Below, one piece after another: positions 52,968-59,866 of a DNA stretch of 64,000 bases (its first letter is position 1; each line of letters opens with the position of its first letter). A program made the translations under genes and the position numbers. The notes under the pieces are model-generated. The model did not search any database, was not told the origin of the DNA, and saw only the letters and a list, made by a program, of their open reading frames with translations. The DNA comes from Burkholderiales bacterium. GTDB taxonomy: Bacteria; Pseudomonadota; Gammaproteobacteria; Burkholderiales; Burkholderiaceae_C. The stretch lies in the NCBI GenBank assembly GCA_016213205.1, contig JACRAZ010000102.1:31170-95169 (forward strand), read 5' to 3'.

Positions 52968-53939
52968 GTGAAGCGCCCGGCCTTCCAGTTCTACCCGAAG
53001 GACTGGCGCAACAACGCCAAGCTGCGGCGCTGCTCGCCAGCAGCGCGCGGCGCCTGGATGGACATCCTGTGCCTGCTGCACGACTCCGAAGAGGACAGCG
53101 GGCAGTATGGCGTGCTGCGGTGGCCGCTGAAGGACATCGCCAACGCGGCCGGGGTGACGCTGGCGCTGGCCCGCGAACTGGCCGACAAGGGCGTGCTCAA
53201 GGGCGCGGACCAGGGGGCAGCGGAATACGTCTACCGGCCACGGCACGGCGGCAAGGTGGGCGCACCCGTGGTGCTGGTCCAACCCGGGGCGGGCCCGTGT
53301 TGGTGGTGCAGCCGCTTCGTGCGGGACGAATGGGTGCGGCAGCGTCGCGGCAGTGCGACCAGATTCGACAGCGACAACCAGCCCCCGAAGCCACCACCAA
53401 AGGCCGCACCAAACGGCCCACCAATCCCCCCCTTTGGTGATTGGTCAGGTGACGGCCCTCCATCTGCATCTGCAGTAGTAAATACAGAGGACTTCAACGG
53501 TCGCATCGCGCGCGCGCACGCGGACAGCGACGAGTTGCCTAGCACGAAGGCCGGCGACGTGGGTCGTGCGTTCAAGCGCGCCAGCGTCGACCCAACCACG
53601 CTCAACCTGAGCGACCCGCGCCTGCTGGAGCTAATCCGGCAGGGGGCCACACCCGACGAGTTCGAGGGCCTGGCCAAGGAGGCCGTGCGCAAGGGGATCG
53701 ACAACCCGTTCCCGTGGGTGCTGGTGACCCTGCAGAAGCGCAGGCAGGAGGCCGCAGGCATCGCCCTGGCGCCGCCGCCGGCCGACCCCATGGCCTGGCG
53801 GCGCGACCCGAATGCCGTGATGGCCAAGGGCGCGGAACTCGGCGTGAAGTTTCGGCCCGGCGAGCTCATCAACGCCTACACCGATCGCGTCGTCCAGGCG
53901 TTCTACGCCCGCCGTTCGACCGAAGGAGAAGCAGCATGA
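52968..53939 (+). CDS. phage replication protein (O-like initiator)
   Basis: About 323 residues from the GTG at 52968, chosen because relatives begin KRPAFQFYPKDWRNN; an in-frame ATG at 52944 lies inside the palindrome. The N-terminal 90 residues (AARGAWMDILCLLHDSEED, LRWPLKDIANAAGV) form the winged-helix domain shared by lambda O-like and other phage initiators; a CWWC motif and a long Pro-rich linker (about 150-180) follow, then a helical C-terminal domain. It probably binds the origin and recruits host helicase. Confidence 0.78.
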   Translation: MKRPAFQFYPKDWRNNAKLRRCSPAARGAWMDILCLLHDSEEDSGQYGVLRWPLKDIANAAGVTLALARELADKGVLKGADQGAAEYVYRPRHGGKVGAPVVLVQPGAGPCWWCSRFVRDEWVRQRRGSATRFDSDNQPPKPPPKAAPNGPPIPPFGDWSGDGPPSASAVVNTEDFNGRIARAHADSDELPSTKAGDVGRAFKRASVDPTTLNLSDPRLLELIRQGATPDEFEGLAKEAVRKGIDNPFPWVLVTLQKRRQEAAGIALAPPPADPMAWRRDPNAVMAKGAELGVKFRPGELINAYTDRVVQAFYARRSTEGEAA

Positions 53940-54397
53940 CAAAGTACCGCGGCGGCGCCGTGGAGCAGCCGGTCGAGCAGGATCCGGCAAAGTGCAGCGC
54001 CTACGGCTGCCCACTGCGCGCCAGCGTCAACCAAGGCGGCGGCTGGCAGTGCTTCTGCCACGCCTGGGCCACGCCCGACAAGTGGCAGGCGATCACGCGC
54101 GAACTGCGCGAGCACGACTGGCTGATTGGCCTAATCGGCGACCTGCAGCGGCTCTACAACGAAGGCTCGAAGGACCAGCCGTGGCTCACCATGGCGCGCG
54201 AGTTCTGGGCCGAGTATCCGGACCTGAAGCCAACGGCGCGCGAGGTCGCGAACTGGAACCTGTACCTCTGGCGCATGCGCGCTGAGCTCGAGCACCGCGT
54301 CGGCGCCAGGTCCAAGAAGCCGGAGCCTCTGGAGCCGGCCCAGCCGCACCCGAAGCGCGGCAACGCAACTCACGCGGCGCAGGAGATCACAGCATGA
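53936..54397 (+). CDS. hypothetical phage replication-region protein
   Basis: A 153-residue protein overlapping the initiator by ATGA. The N-terminal CSAYGCPLRASVNQGGGWQCFCHAW may bind a metal through four Cys/His; the helical body (ITRELREHDWLIGLIGDLQRLYNEG) resembles small phage proteins encoded after initiator genes, sometimes helicase loaders, but no ATPase motif is present. Confidence 0.72.
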   Translation: MTKYRGGAVEQPVEQDPAKCSAYGCPLRASVNQGGGWQCFCHAWATPDKWQAITRELREHDWLIGLIGDLQRLYNEGSKDQPWLTMAREFWAEYPDLKPTAREVANWNLYLWRMRAELEHRVGARSKKPEPLEPAQPHPKRGNATHAAQEITA

Positions 54398-54930
54398 CCA
54401 ACCCACACCGCAAGCGGCTCGCCGGGATTCACTCGGTCGACGACATCAAAGACCGGTGCACTGTCGACGACATCACCGGCTGCTGGGTCTGGCGTGGCGC
54501 CAGAGACGCCAAGGACCGTCCGAGCATGTGGCTTCCGGCCCTGCGCCGAACCACATCGCTCGGTTTGGCGATCTGCGTTCTTTCCACTGGATTCATGCCG
54601 GACCCTGGGGTGTACTGGCATTGCGTCTGCGAAACGAGGGACTGCGCAAATCCTGCGCATCGCAGGGCCGGCACGCGTTCCAGCCAGATGCTGGCCGCGA
54701 AGGTGACGCAAACGCCAGCCACACGTGCGCGCATCGCGGCCACGAAGCGCAAGGCGTCGAGGCTGTCCGAGGCCGATGTCGAGCACATCAGAACCGGCGG
54801 GCTGAGCCTGAAGGAAATCTCGGCTGTCTACGGGATCTGCATCAGCTACGCCTGTGACCTGCGGCTTGGCCGCAGGCGCGCAATGTTGGCCGCCCCTGGT
54901 AGCTCAGTTTTCACGTTGGGGCAGGTATGA
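54394..54930 (+). CDS. HNH endonuclease-like protein with C-terminal HTH
   Basis: A 178-residue protein. GCWVWRGARDAKDRP and WHCVCETRDCANPAHRRAGT match the two halves of HNH homing-type nucleases (an 'H-x-C ... C-x-NP-x-H' core), although the usual first His segment between them is poorly conserved, so activity is uncertain. Residues about 120-165 (LSEADVEHIRTGGLSLKEISAVYGICISYACDLRLG) look like a DNA-binding HTH. It sits in the gene chain with ATGA overlaps on both sides, not inside another gene. Confidence 0.62.
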   Translation: MTNPHRKRLAGIHSVDDIKDRCTVDDITGCWVWRGARDAKDRPSMWLPALRRTTSLGLAICVLSTGFMPDPGVYWHCVCETRDCANPAHRRAGTRSSQMLAAKVTQTPATRARIAATKRKASRLSEADVEHIRTGGLSLKEISAVYGICISYACDLRLGRRRAMLAAPGSSVFTLGQV

Positions 54931-55133
54931 GCACGCTCGCCACGCTCACCCCCATCGAGCATGCGCTGGTCTCGCGCCACCTGCAGCGCTTGCGCGCCAT
55001 CGCATCGGCGGTGGTGCGGCGCGACTACCTCGAATCCGTGGGCCGCACCGATGGCAAGGACATGCGCGATCTGGTCGAGAAGTGCTTCAGCGAGGAATGG
55101 ACGGCCCGCAGGGGCCAGAAGGGAAAGCCTTGA
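54927..55133 (+). CDS. hypothetical small phage protein
   Basis: Sixty-eight mostly helical, basic residues (IEHALVSRHLQRLRAIASAVVRRDYLESVGR). Not recognised. Overlaps the HNH-like gene (ATGA) and the DUF1064 gene (TTGA). Confidence 0.68.
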   Translation: MSTLATLTPIEHALVSRHLQRLRAIASAVVRRDYLESVGRTDGKDMRDLVEKCFSEEWTARRGQKGKP

Positions 55134-55564
55134 AGGCTGTCGATGCAACCCTGGGGCTCAAGCAGGCAGCGCCGCTGCCCGCCCGCCCGTCGCTGACCGA
55201 TTGGCGTGACCACCCGCGCCAGAAGCGGCACGAGAAGTATTCCAACGTGCGCTGCGAGTTCGAGGGCCAGAAGTTCGACTCGAAGGCCGAGCTCAAGCGC
55301 TGGCTGGACCTGCGCCTGCTGCTGCGCGCGCGCGAGATCACCAACCTCGAACGCCAGGTCTCGTTCGAGCTGGTGCCGAAGACCACCAGGCCAAGCGGCG
55401 GCGTCGAGCGCGCCGTGCACTACATCGCCGATTTCGTCTACACCGACCGGCGCGGGCTGCGCGTGGTCGAGGACGTGAAGGGCGCCGCGACGCCCGAGTA
55501 CCGACTGAAGCGAAAGCTCATGCTGCACGTGCATGGTATCGAGATCCGGGAGATCAAGGCGTGA
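55130..55564 (+). CDS. DUF1064 family phage nuclease-like protein
   Basis: A 144-residue protein, probably starting at a TTG (55130) that overlaps the upstream stop as TTGA. KYSNVRCEFEGQKFDSKAELKRWLDLRLL, YIADFVYTDRRG and VVEDVKGAATPEYRLKRKLM in parts are DUF1064 hallmarks; D..E.K spacing suggests a PD-(D/E)XK-like nuclease, possibly resolving recombination or replication intermediates as RusA does in other phages. Confidence 0.82.
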   Translation: MKAVDATLGLKQAAPLPARPSLTDWRDHPRQKRHEKYSNVRCEFEGQKFDSKAELKRWLDLRLLLRAREITNLERQVSFELVPKTTRPSGGVERAVHYIADFVYTDRRGLRVVEDVKGAATPEYRLKRKLMLHVHGIEIREIKA

Positions 55565-56136
55565 AGAACGAGCACGGCCTTACCCCACAGCGCGAGGCCT
55601 ATGCCGTCGCGCTCGCGTCTGGACTGAGCCAGGCCGACGCCTATCGCAAGGCCTATCCGAAGGCGGAACGCTGGAAGGACGAGACCGTGTGGCAGGCGGC
55701 ATCGCGCTTGTCTTCCGATAGCAAGGTTCGCGCAAGGGTCCAGGCTATTCAGGCCGCTGCGGCGGAAAAGGCTGGGCTGCGAGCAGCCGAAATCCTCGAG
55801 GAAACCAGGCGCATCGCGCTGTCCACCCCGAAGGGGATCATTGGCCGCCGCGCCAACGGTCAGGCCTTCGTGCTGATGCCCAACGAACTCGACGACGCCA
55901 CGGCTGCCGCGATCGCCTCGTTTGAGATCGACGACATGGGCCGGATCAAGTACCGCTTCTGGGACAAGAACGCGGCGCTGGAGCGTGCGGCCAAGATCCT
56001 TGGCCTGTTCGGCAAGGACAACGAGCAGAAGGCCAACGGCCTGGTGACGCTGTACGGCCGACTGACCGGCAGCGTGTTTCAGCCTGTCCCGGAGGCGGCG
56101 CTGCCGGAGAGTGAAGGCGAAGGGGATAAAGGATGA
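55561..56136 (+). CDS. terminase small subunit
   Basis: A 191-residue protein from a GTG (55561) overlapping the upstream stop as GTGA. LTPQREAYAVALASGLSQADAYRKAYPKAERWKDETVWQAASRLSSDSKVRARVQAI in parts is the DNA-binding HTH opening of the Terminase_2 small-subunit family; the C-terminal part is ALERAAKILGLFGKDNEQK. It recognises the packaging site. Its large-subunit partner is normally adjacent but here is 4.3 kb away, behind the cassette array. Confidence 0.85.
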   Translation: MKNEHGLTPQREAYAVALASGLSQADAYRKAYPKAERWKDETVWQAASRLSSDSKVRARVQAIQAAAAEKAGLRAAEILEETRRIALSTPKGIIGRRANGQAFVLMPNELDDATAAAIASFEIDDMGRIKYRFWDKNAALERAAKILGLFGKDNEQKANGLVTLYGRLTGSVFQPVPEAALPESEGEGDKG

Positions 56137-56423
56137 ACATGCTTCAGACGCTACGGAAGATCCGGGCCTGCGAGGGCGAAGCTGCGGCCCAGCTACTGCT
56201 GGAAATGTTGGTTGCTCAAGAGGTGGCCGCCGAGCGCGAGCGGTGGGATGCTTTGCGCTCTTGGGTCGAGCAATCAAGGAAAGAGCACGAGGCCGGGCAA
56301 ATGATGAGCATTGCCGAATCCATCTACGGCGCGGCGGCGATGCGCGACGTCCTCAACCAGATGGCAAGGCTCCAAGGGCCTAACGCAAAGCTCAGCGGCT
56401 GCCCCGCTGAACGTACCGAGTAA
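56133..56423 (+). CDS. hypothetical protein whose 3' end runs into attC site 1
   Basis: Ninety-six residues, helical and acidic (LRKIRACEGEAAAQLLLEMLVAQEVAAERERWDALRSW). The last 15 residues (GPNAKLSGCPAERTE) are encoded by the left arm of attC site 1. Start overlaps the terminase stop as ATGA. It may be a native phage gene truncated by array insertion or a remnant of a leftmost cassette. Confidence 0.65.
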   Translation: MNMLQTLRKIRACEGEAAAQLLLEMLVAQEVAAERERWDALRSWVEQSRKEHEAGQMMSIAESIYGAAAMRDVLNQMARLQGPNAKLSGCPAERTE

Positions 56424-56465
56424 CCGCGCGGCCGGCGGGCAGTCCGCTGGAGCGACCTGTTAGGC
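56378..56465 (-). repeat. attC-like site 1
   Basis: Ends GCCTAAC (56378-56384) and GTTAGGC (56459-56465). Inner arms GCTC-AGCGG-CTGCCC (56390-56404) pair with GGGCAG-CCGCT-GAGC on the right, which carries two unpaired extra bases, T56443 and G56449. The right end, TCCGCTGGAGCGACCTGTT, closely matches the consensus of the gene-proximal (R'') end of integron attC sites read from outside, giving minus-strand polarity. 88 bp. Confidence 0.85.
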
Positions 56466-56487
56466 CTGGCGGTCGGAGAGGAAGAAG

Positions 56488-56736
56488 ATGGCGACGTTCA
56501 ACCCGTACAAAGACGCCGCGCGCGACCCAAGCATGGTGCGCAATGTCAACCGCGACAAGTGGCGCGCGATCTGCTGCAAGTGCAGCACTGAGCGACCAAT
56601 CAAGGGCGGAACGTTTCCGCACAAGAAGGGCGAGCGCATGCGGCTGCAGATGGGCGGGATGCTGCGCAAGTTCATTTGCGCCGACTGCTTGGCAAAGATG
56701 CCAAAGGCTGCCGCGAGTGCGGCTGTTGATGCCTAA
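56488..56736 (+). CDS. cassette A: zinc-ribbon protein
   Basis: Eighty-two residues with a ribosome site GAGAGGAAG just before the ATG. CCKCSTERPIKGGTFPHKKG and FICADCLAKM provide two CxxC pairs for a zinc ribbon; the tail is Ala-rich. Codon third positions are GC-rich as in phage neighbours. The TAA stop lies within the GCCTAAC box of attC site 2. Function unknown; the opposite strand has a shorter, unconvincing frame. Confidence 0.78.
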   Translation: MATFNPYKDAARDPSMVRNVNRDKWRAICCKCSTERPIKGGTFPHKKGERMRLQMGGMLRKFICADCLAKMPKAAASAAVDA

Positions 56737-56829
56737 CGTTTGAGTTAACTCGCCGAGGACGGCGCCTAAGACTCAAGCGGAGCAGAAAACGACCCGCCGG
56801 CCTCGGTCGAGTTGAACGAAGGGTTGGGC
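56731..56829 (-). repeat. attC-like site 2
   Basis: Ends GCCTAAC (56731-56737) and GTTGGGC (56823-56829). GTT-AACTCG-CCGAGG (56744-56758) pairs perfectly with CCTCGG-CGAGTT-AAC (56801-56817) leaving T56807 and G56814 unpaired: the classical two extrahelical bases. The left part (GCCTAACGTTTGAGTTAA) is the reverse complement form of the well-known R' end of class 1 integron attC sites. 99 bp. Confidence 0.88.
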
Positions 56830-56860
56830 GGCTGGTGGAATACCGAAGGACAACAGGACT

Positions 56861-57271
56861 ATGAACGACAGAGAACTGCTTGAGGCAGCGGCGAGAGCGG
56901 CAGGAATCGTGATTGACAAGTCACCGTTCAACGGCGGAGGCCGAGAGAACACCGGATTCGACGTGATGGGGAACGCCGTTCTCGACTGGCACAACGGAAC
57001 CAAGTGGAACCCGCTCACCGACGACGGCGACGCGCTGCGGCTGGCGGTGAAACTCAATCTCGACATCGAGTTCGATACTCTACCGGATGGACCTATCGTT
57101 GGCGTCGTCGCGCCGTGGAATGACAACTTTGGCGACTATCGCTGGTATGAATGGCTGCTGAAGGATGCGTTGTCCGCCACTCGCCGCGCCATCGTCAGGG
57201 CGGCCGCCGAAGTTGGCAAGACGCCCAACGTCGGCGGTAACCGGCTTGCGCCCACACAGGAGCAACGATGA
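56861..57271 (+). CDS. cassette B: hypothetical phage protein
   Basis: A 136-residue protein. ELLEAAARAAGI, WNPLTDDGDALRLAVKLNLDI and ALSATRRAIVRAAAEVG make up a pattern seen in many phage proteins of unknown function whose C terminus normally ends near the last segment; here 17 more residues (from KTPNV) are encoded by attC site 3, suggesting that the native end was replaced by the attC. Its stop overlaps the next start as ATGA inside the attC loop. Confidence 0.8.
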   Translation: MNDRELLEAAARAAGIVIDKSPFNGGGRENTGFDVMGNAVLDWHNGTKWNPLTDDGDALRLAVKLNLDIEFDTLPDGPIVGVVAPWNDNFGDYRWYEWLLKDALSATRRAIVRAAAEVGKTPNVGGNRLAPTQEQR

Positions 57272-57316
57272 ACGACACCCTTGCCGGCGCAAGTCCGGTT
57301 GACCAACCAGTTGGGC
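57223..57316 (-). repeat. attC-like site 3
   Basis: Ends GCCCAAC (57223-57229) and GTTGGGC (57310-57316). GGT-AACCGG-CTTGCGCC (57236-57252) pairs with GGCGCAAG-CCGGTT-ACC (57286-57304) leaving T57294 and G57301 unpaired. The loop carries the overlapping stop/start of the two flanking genes. 94 bp. Confidence 0.88.
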
Positions 57317-57534
57317 GGCCCGTGCCGAAACGCTACGAATGTGGCCGGATCAAGGGCGGGTGCAGCCTGCACGACGCCGAGAAGCCCGAGCTTTGCCAGA
57401 AGCACCTTCACCGTTGCCCTGAGCCGCGCACTGTTGACTGCTGCGGCGTGGTGGACGAGCACGACATCGTGGAGTGCAGCCGCTGCGGCAAGCAGTGGGC
57501 CGTGCCGTGCAACTTCGACGAGGACTACTCATGA
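57268..57534 (+). CDS. cassette C, first gene: cysteine-rich protein
   Basis: Eighty-eight residues; the first 17 or so (MNDTLAGASPVDQPVG) are encoded by the right arm of attC site 3. The body is rich in Cys/His: YECGRIKGGCSLHD, CQKHLHRCPE, DCCGVVDEHDIVECSRCGKQW, probably two zinc sites. Unknown role. Overlaps the second cassette C gene as ATGA. Confidence 0.72.
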   Translation: MNDTLAGASPVDQPVGRPVPKRYECGRIKGGCSLHDAEKPELCQKHLHRCPEPRTVDCCGVVDEHDIVECSRCGKQWAVPCNFDEDYS

Positions 57535-57758
57535 CCTACTGCTGGCTGGTGGAGAACTTCACCCCGGAAGGCCAAAGCACCGGGCTCTACATGGCCTGCC
57601 AAGTCAACATGACCCTGACTGCCGACGTGAACGCGGCACGCAGGTTCCGCCGTCAGCGCACGGCCGAGTTCCGCGCGATGGACATGCGCGAGGCGCGGCG
57701 CGGCGACTGGCGGGCCGTGGAACACGGCTTCGATGATGGCAAGACGCCCAACGTTTAG
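57531..57758 (+). CDS. cassette C, second gene: hypothetical protein
   Basis: Seventy-five residues (WLVENFTPEGQSTGLYMACQVNMTLTADVNAARRFRRQRTAEFRAM in parts) typical of small phage proteins with a single alpha/beta fold. It ends GKTPNV within attC site 4; the underlying 18 bases are identical to those at the end of cassette B. Confidence 0.75.
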   Translation: MTYCWLVENFTPEGQSTGLYMACQVNMTLTADVNAARRFRRQRTAEFRAMDMREARRGDWRAVEHGFDDGKTPNV

Positions 57759-57846
57759 GTTGAGGCGATGACAACGGCCCCGATGACCTGCATTGATGCT
57801 CAAGCGGTGACTGCCGTTGGCAGTCGCCTCGAACCGCCAGTTCAGC
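57746..57846 (-). repeat. attC-like site 4
   Basis: Ends GCCCAAC (57746-57752) and GTTCAGC (57840-57846). GGTT-GAGGCGA-TG (57758-57770) pairs with CA-TCGCCTC-AACC leaving G57823 and G57831 unpaired, and CAACGGC pairs with GCCGTTG beyond one mismatch. The right box deviates from GTTRRRY but is matched exactly by the box at the far end of cassette D. 101 bp. Confidence 0.78.
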
Positions 57847-58352
57847 CTCTGCTGCGCGTGGTGCCATGTGACCTGAAGACGGCGAACGAATTCGTGCGGC
57901 GACTGCATCGGCACTCGCGGCCTGTGGTTGGGCACAAGTTCGCGGTGGCGGTGGCCGCGCGATTTCCTATCGGCGACACGCGGCCTGGTGGCGCCGGCTA
58001 CGGCATGCACATGGATTGCATCGTCGGCGTTGCGATTGTTGGCCGACCCGTAGCGCCGCGACTGGACGACGGCAAAGCGTGCGAGATCACGCGCCTGTGC
58101 ACCGATGGCACCCCGAACGCTTGCAGCATGCTCTACGGCGCCGCCCGCCGAGCTGCGCGGGCGATGGGGCACGCCCCGATCTACACCTACACGCTGCCGG
58201 AAGAAGGCGGCGCCAGTTTGCGAGCCGCTGGATTCCGACTCGACAAAGAGGACGCAGGCGGAAGCGCTGCGATGTGGCACAACCGGCCTGGCCGCACTGC
58301 CGAGCCCGTGGGGGATGACCTCGTGGGCGGCAAGTGGCGGTGGGTTGGCTGA
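57768..58352 (+). CDS. cassette D: XF1762-family (Mom/GNAT-like) protein
   Basis: A 194-residue protein. LLRVVPCDLKTANEFVRRLHRHSRPVVGHKFAVAVA in parts, GVAIVGRPVAPRLDDGKACEITRLCTDGTPNACSMLYGAARRAARAMGH in parts, and TYTLPEEGGASLRAAGFR match the XF1762 family of phage and prophage proteins, with a GNAT-like layout related in design to the Mu Mom DNA-modification protein. A role in masking phage DNA from restriction is plausible but inferred. The start lies within attC site 4; the stop is one base before attC site 5. Confidence 0.8.
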   Translation: MTTAPMTCIDAQAVTAVGSRLEPPVQPLLRVVPCDLKTANEFVRRLHRHSRPVVGHKFAVAVAARFPIGDTRPGGAGYGMHMDCIVGVAIVGRPVAPRLDDGKACEITRLCTDGTPNACSMLYGAARRAARAMGHAPIYTYTLPEEGGASLRAAGFRLDKEDAGGSAAMWHNRPGRTAEPVGDDLVGGKWRWVG

Positions 58353-58353
58353 G

Positions 58354-58455
58354 GCTGAACGTTTGAGGTGATGCGTGACACACGGCGCCATTGACCAGAC
58401 CGAAGCGCTCCACGGCAGCACGCCGTGTGGCGTCGCATCGACCGAAGGGTTGGGG
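58354..58455 (-). repeat. attC-like site 5
   Basis: Ends GCTGAAC (58354-58360) and GTTGGGG (58449-58455). GGT-GATGCG (58367-58375) pairs with CGCATC-ACC leaving T58433 and G58440 unpaired; ACACGGC pairs with GCCGTGT inside. Box sequences fit cassette D on the left (GAGGCTGAAC against GTTCAGCCTC) and cassette E on the right. 102 bp. Confidence 0.82.
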
Positions 58456-59100
58456 CGCGTTGCTGTGCTCTTTGCACGCGAGGACAGCGGGTACAAGGCC
58501 ATGCCAGGCGCGGACGTGTGGGATAAGGCGCGAGACGCCACGAAGTACCGCGGGACGCTGCCGGTCGTGGCGCACCAGCCTTGCACGCGTTGGTCGATGA
58601 TCAATGGTGTGGTGCTTTCGCGCTACCCACACAAGGCCGAGGAATTCGCGTGGGGCAACGATGGCGGCACGTTCCGATTCGCGCTGGACACAGTGCGCCG
58701 CTGCGGCGGCGTGCTCGAGCACCCGGCTGGCAGCCGGGCATGGCGGCACTACGGCATGCCGCAACGTGGGCGCACGCCCGACAGATTCGGCGGCTGGACA
58801 GCCGAGGTTCGGCAAGTTGACTGGGGACACCGCGCAGAGAAGCGGACTTGGCTGTACATCGTTGGCGCCAGCCCCGACGATCTGCCGCCGATGCCGCCGC
58901 CGCGCCAGCACACTGCCGTCGTGGTTCGGATGCCCGAATGCACAACGGTGGAGATCATGAGCAAAGCCGAGCGCGAGCATACGCCGCCCGAGTTCCGATC
59001 CTGGCTGGTGGAACTGGCGCGGCGGTGCGCGCGCCCCAACGTCGGCGATGAGGGGCCGAGCCGGCTTGCCGGCGAAGGTCCCGCTCGATCAACCAGTTAG
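58375..59100 (+). CDS. cassette E: hypothetical phage protein with MTase-like motifs
   Basis: Up to 241 residues from a GTG inside attC site 5; a GTG at 58465, ten bases after the cassette boundary, is a likely real start (VLFAREDSGYKAMPGADVWDKARD). AHQPCTRWS followed by GGVLEHPAGSRAW recalls the P-C and E-N/H-P motifs of cytosine-C5 methyltransferases, but the SAM-binding motif is not evident. GHRAEKRTWLYIVGA and TPPEFRSWLVELARRC complete a pattern shared by phage proteins of unknown function. The last 20 residues come from attC site 6. Confidence 0.72.
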   Translation: MTHGAIDQTEALHGSTPCGVASTEGLGRVAVLFAREDSGYKAMPGADVWDKARDATKYRGTLPVVAHQPCTRWSMINGVVLSRYPHKAEEFAWGNDGGTFRFALDTVRRCGGVLEHPAGSRAWRHYGMPQRGRTPDRFGGWTAEVRQVDWGHRAEKRTWLYIVGASPDDLPPMPPPRQHTAVVVRMPECTTVEIMSKAEREHTPPEFRSWLVELARRCARPNVGDEGPSRLAGEGPARSTS

Positions 59101-59103
59101 AGC
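59034..59103 (-). repeat. attC-like site 6
   Basis: Ends CCCCAAC (59034-59040) and GTTAGAGC (59096-59103). GAT-GAG-GGG-CC (59047-59057) pairs with GG-CCC-CTC-ATC leaving T59079, G59083 and G59087 unpaired; an inner CCGGC/GCCGG hairpin closes the loop. Shortest of the six (70 bp). Confidence 0.8.
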
Positions 59104-59130
59104 GCTGGTGAGCGCAGAGGAAACCAACGA

Positions 59131-59859
59131 ATGGCTAAGTACAACGACCCCGACGAGCTGCGCGCCCTGGCAGACCGCATTGACCACGAGAAGCTGTGGA
59201 CGTGGGCCGGCATGGACCACGACAAGATGACACCCGAGCAGAAGGACCGGCACATGGCCGGCGTGTTCCTGCGCCGTTACGCCAGCGACCGCGGCAACAT
59301 GCTGGAGCGGTTGAAGGAAGGCGCAGGCTACATGCGCGGCATGCGCCTGGAGCGGGCCAACCGCGGCACCGACCAGCGCGGCTGCGGCGACGGCGCATGG
59401 CACGGCGCGATCAACGCCGAAAGCGACCGCCTGCGTGCCGCCGGCCAGGAGTGGCCGCGCATGATGTACGTGGCGAAGACGATCAGCGACGAGGTGCCGC
59501 GCATGGTGCTGCTGTTCCAGTACGAGCGCGAGCGCGGCATGCCCGATAGCTACAAGATGTGCGCGCACGACCCACGCCCGGCCACGCCACTGAAGGACAA
59601 CCACCTTCGCTGCGCGCTGGGCCAGGAGTGCCGCAAGTGCCCGCACCTTGCCGCCATCGACCGCAGCGAGCGCATGACGCCCGAGGCGAAGGACGAGGCG
59701 AAGGCCTGGACGTGCGCGACGCACTACCTGCTGGAATCGAAGCCCGACGTGCACTGCGAACAGATCCTGTTCGACAAGAGCGACGACGCTTTCCACGAGC
59801 GGCTGGCGCAGAGTTTCGCGGCAGAGTATGACGACGGCAGCCTTGATGCCTTCCGATGA
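59131..59859 (+). CDS. cassette F: hypothetical phage protein
   Basis: A 242-residue hydrophilic protein not recognised by family. It opens MAKYNDPDELRALADRIDHEKLW, has a helical middle (DKMTPEQKDRHMAGVFLRRYASDRGNMLERL) and a Cys cluster (LGQECRKCPHLAAIDRS). Nothing indicates its role. Fully inside the cassette boundaries, with its stop eight bases before the end box at 59867. Confidence 0.78.
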   Translation: MAKYNDPDELRALADRIDHEKLWTWAGMDHDKMTPEQKDRHMAGVFLRRYASDRGNMLERLKEGAGYMRGMRLERANRGTDQRGCGDGAWHGAINAESDRLRAAGQEWPRMMYVAKTISDEVPRMVLLFQYERERGMPDSYKMCAHDPRPATPLKDNHLRCALGQECRKCPHLAAIDRSERMTPEAKDEAKAWTCATHYLLESKPDVHCEQILFDKSDDAFHERLAQSFAAEYDDGSLDAFR

Positions 59860-59866
59860 GCGATGC

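Noticed and set aside
56460..57126. Minus-strand frames in cassettes A and B as the real cassette genes (which attC polarity would predict)
   Set aside because: Plus-strand frames have ribosome sites, zinc-binding motifs or phage-family patterns and GC-rich third positions; the minus frames do not.
56378..59103. The six palindromes as ordinary transcription terminators
   Set aside because: No T-runs, 70-102 bp with large internal loops, genes read into them, and end boxes covary across the gene units.
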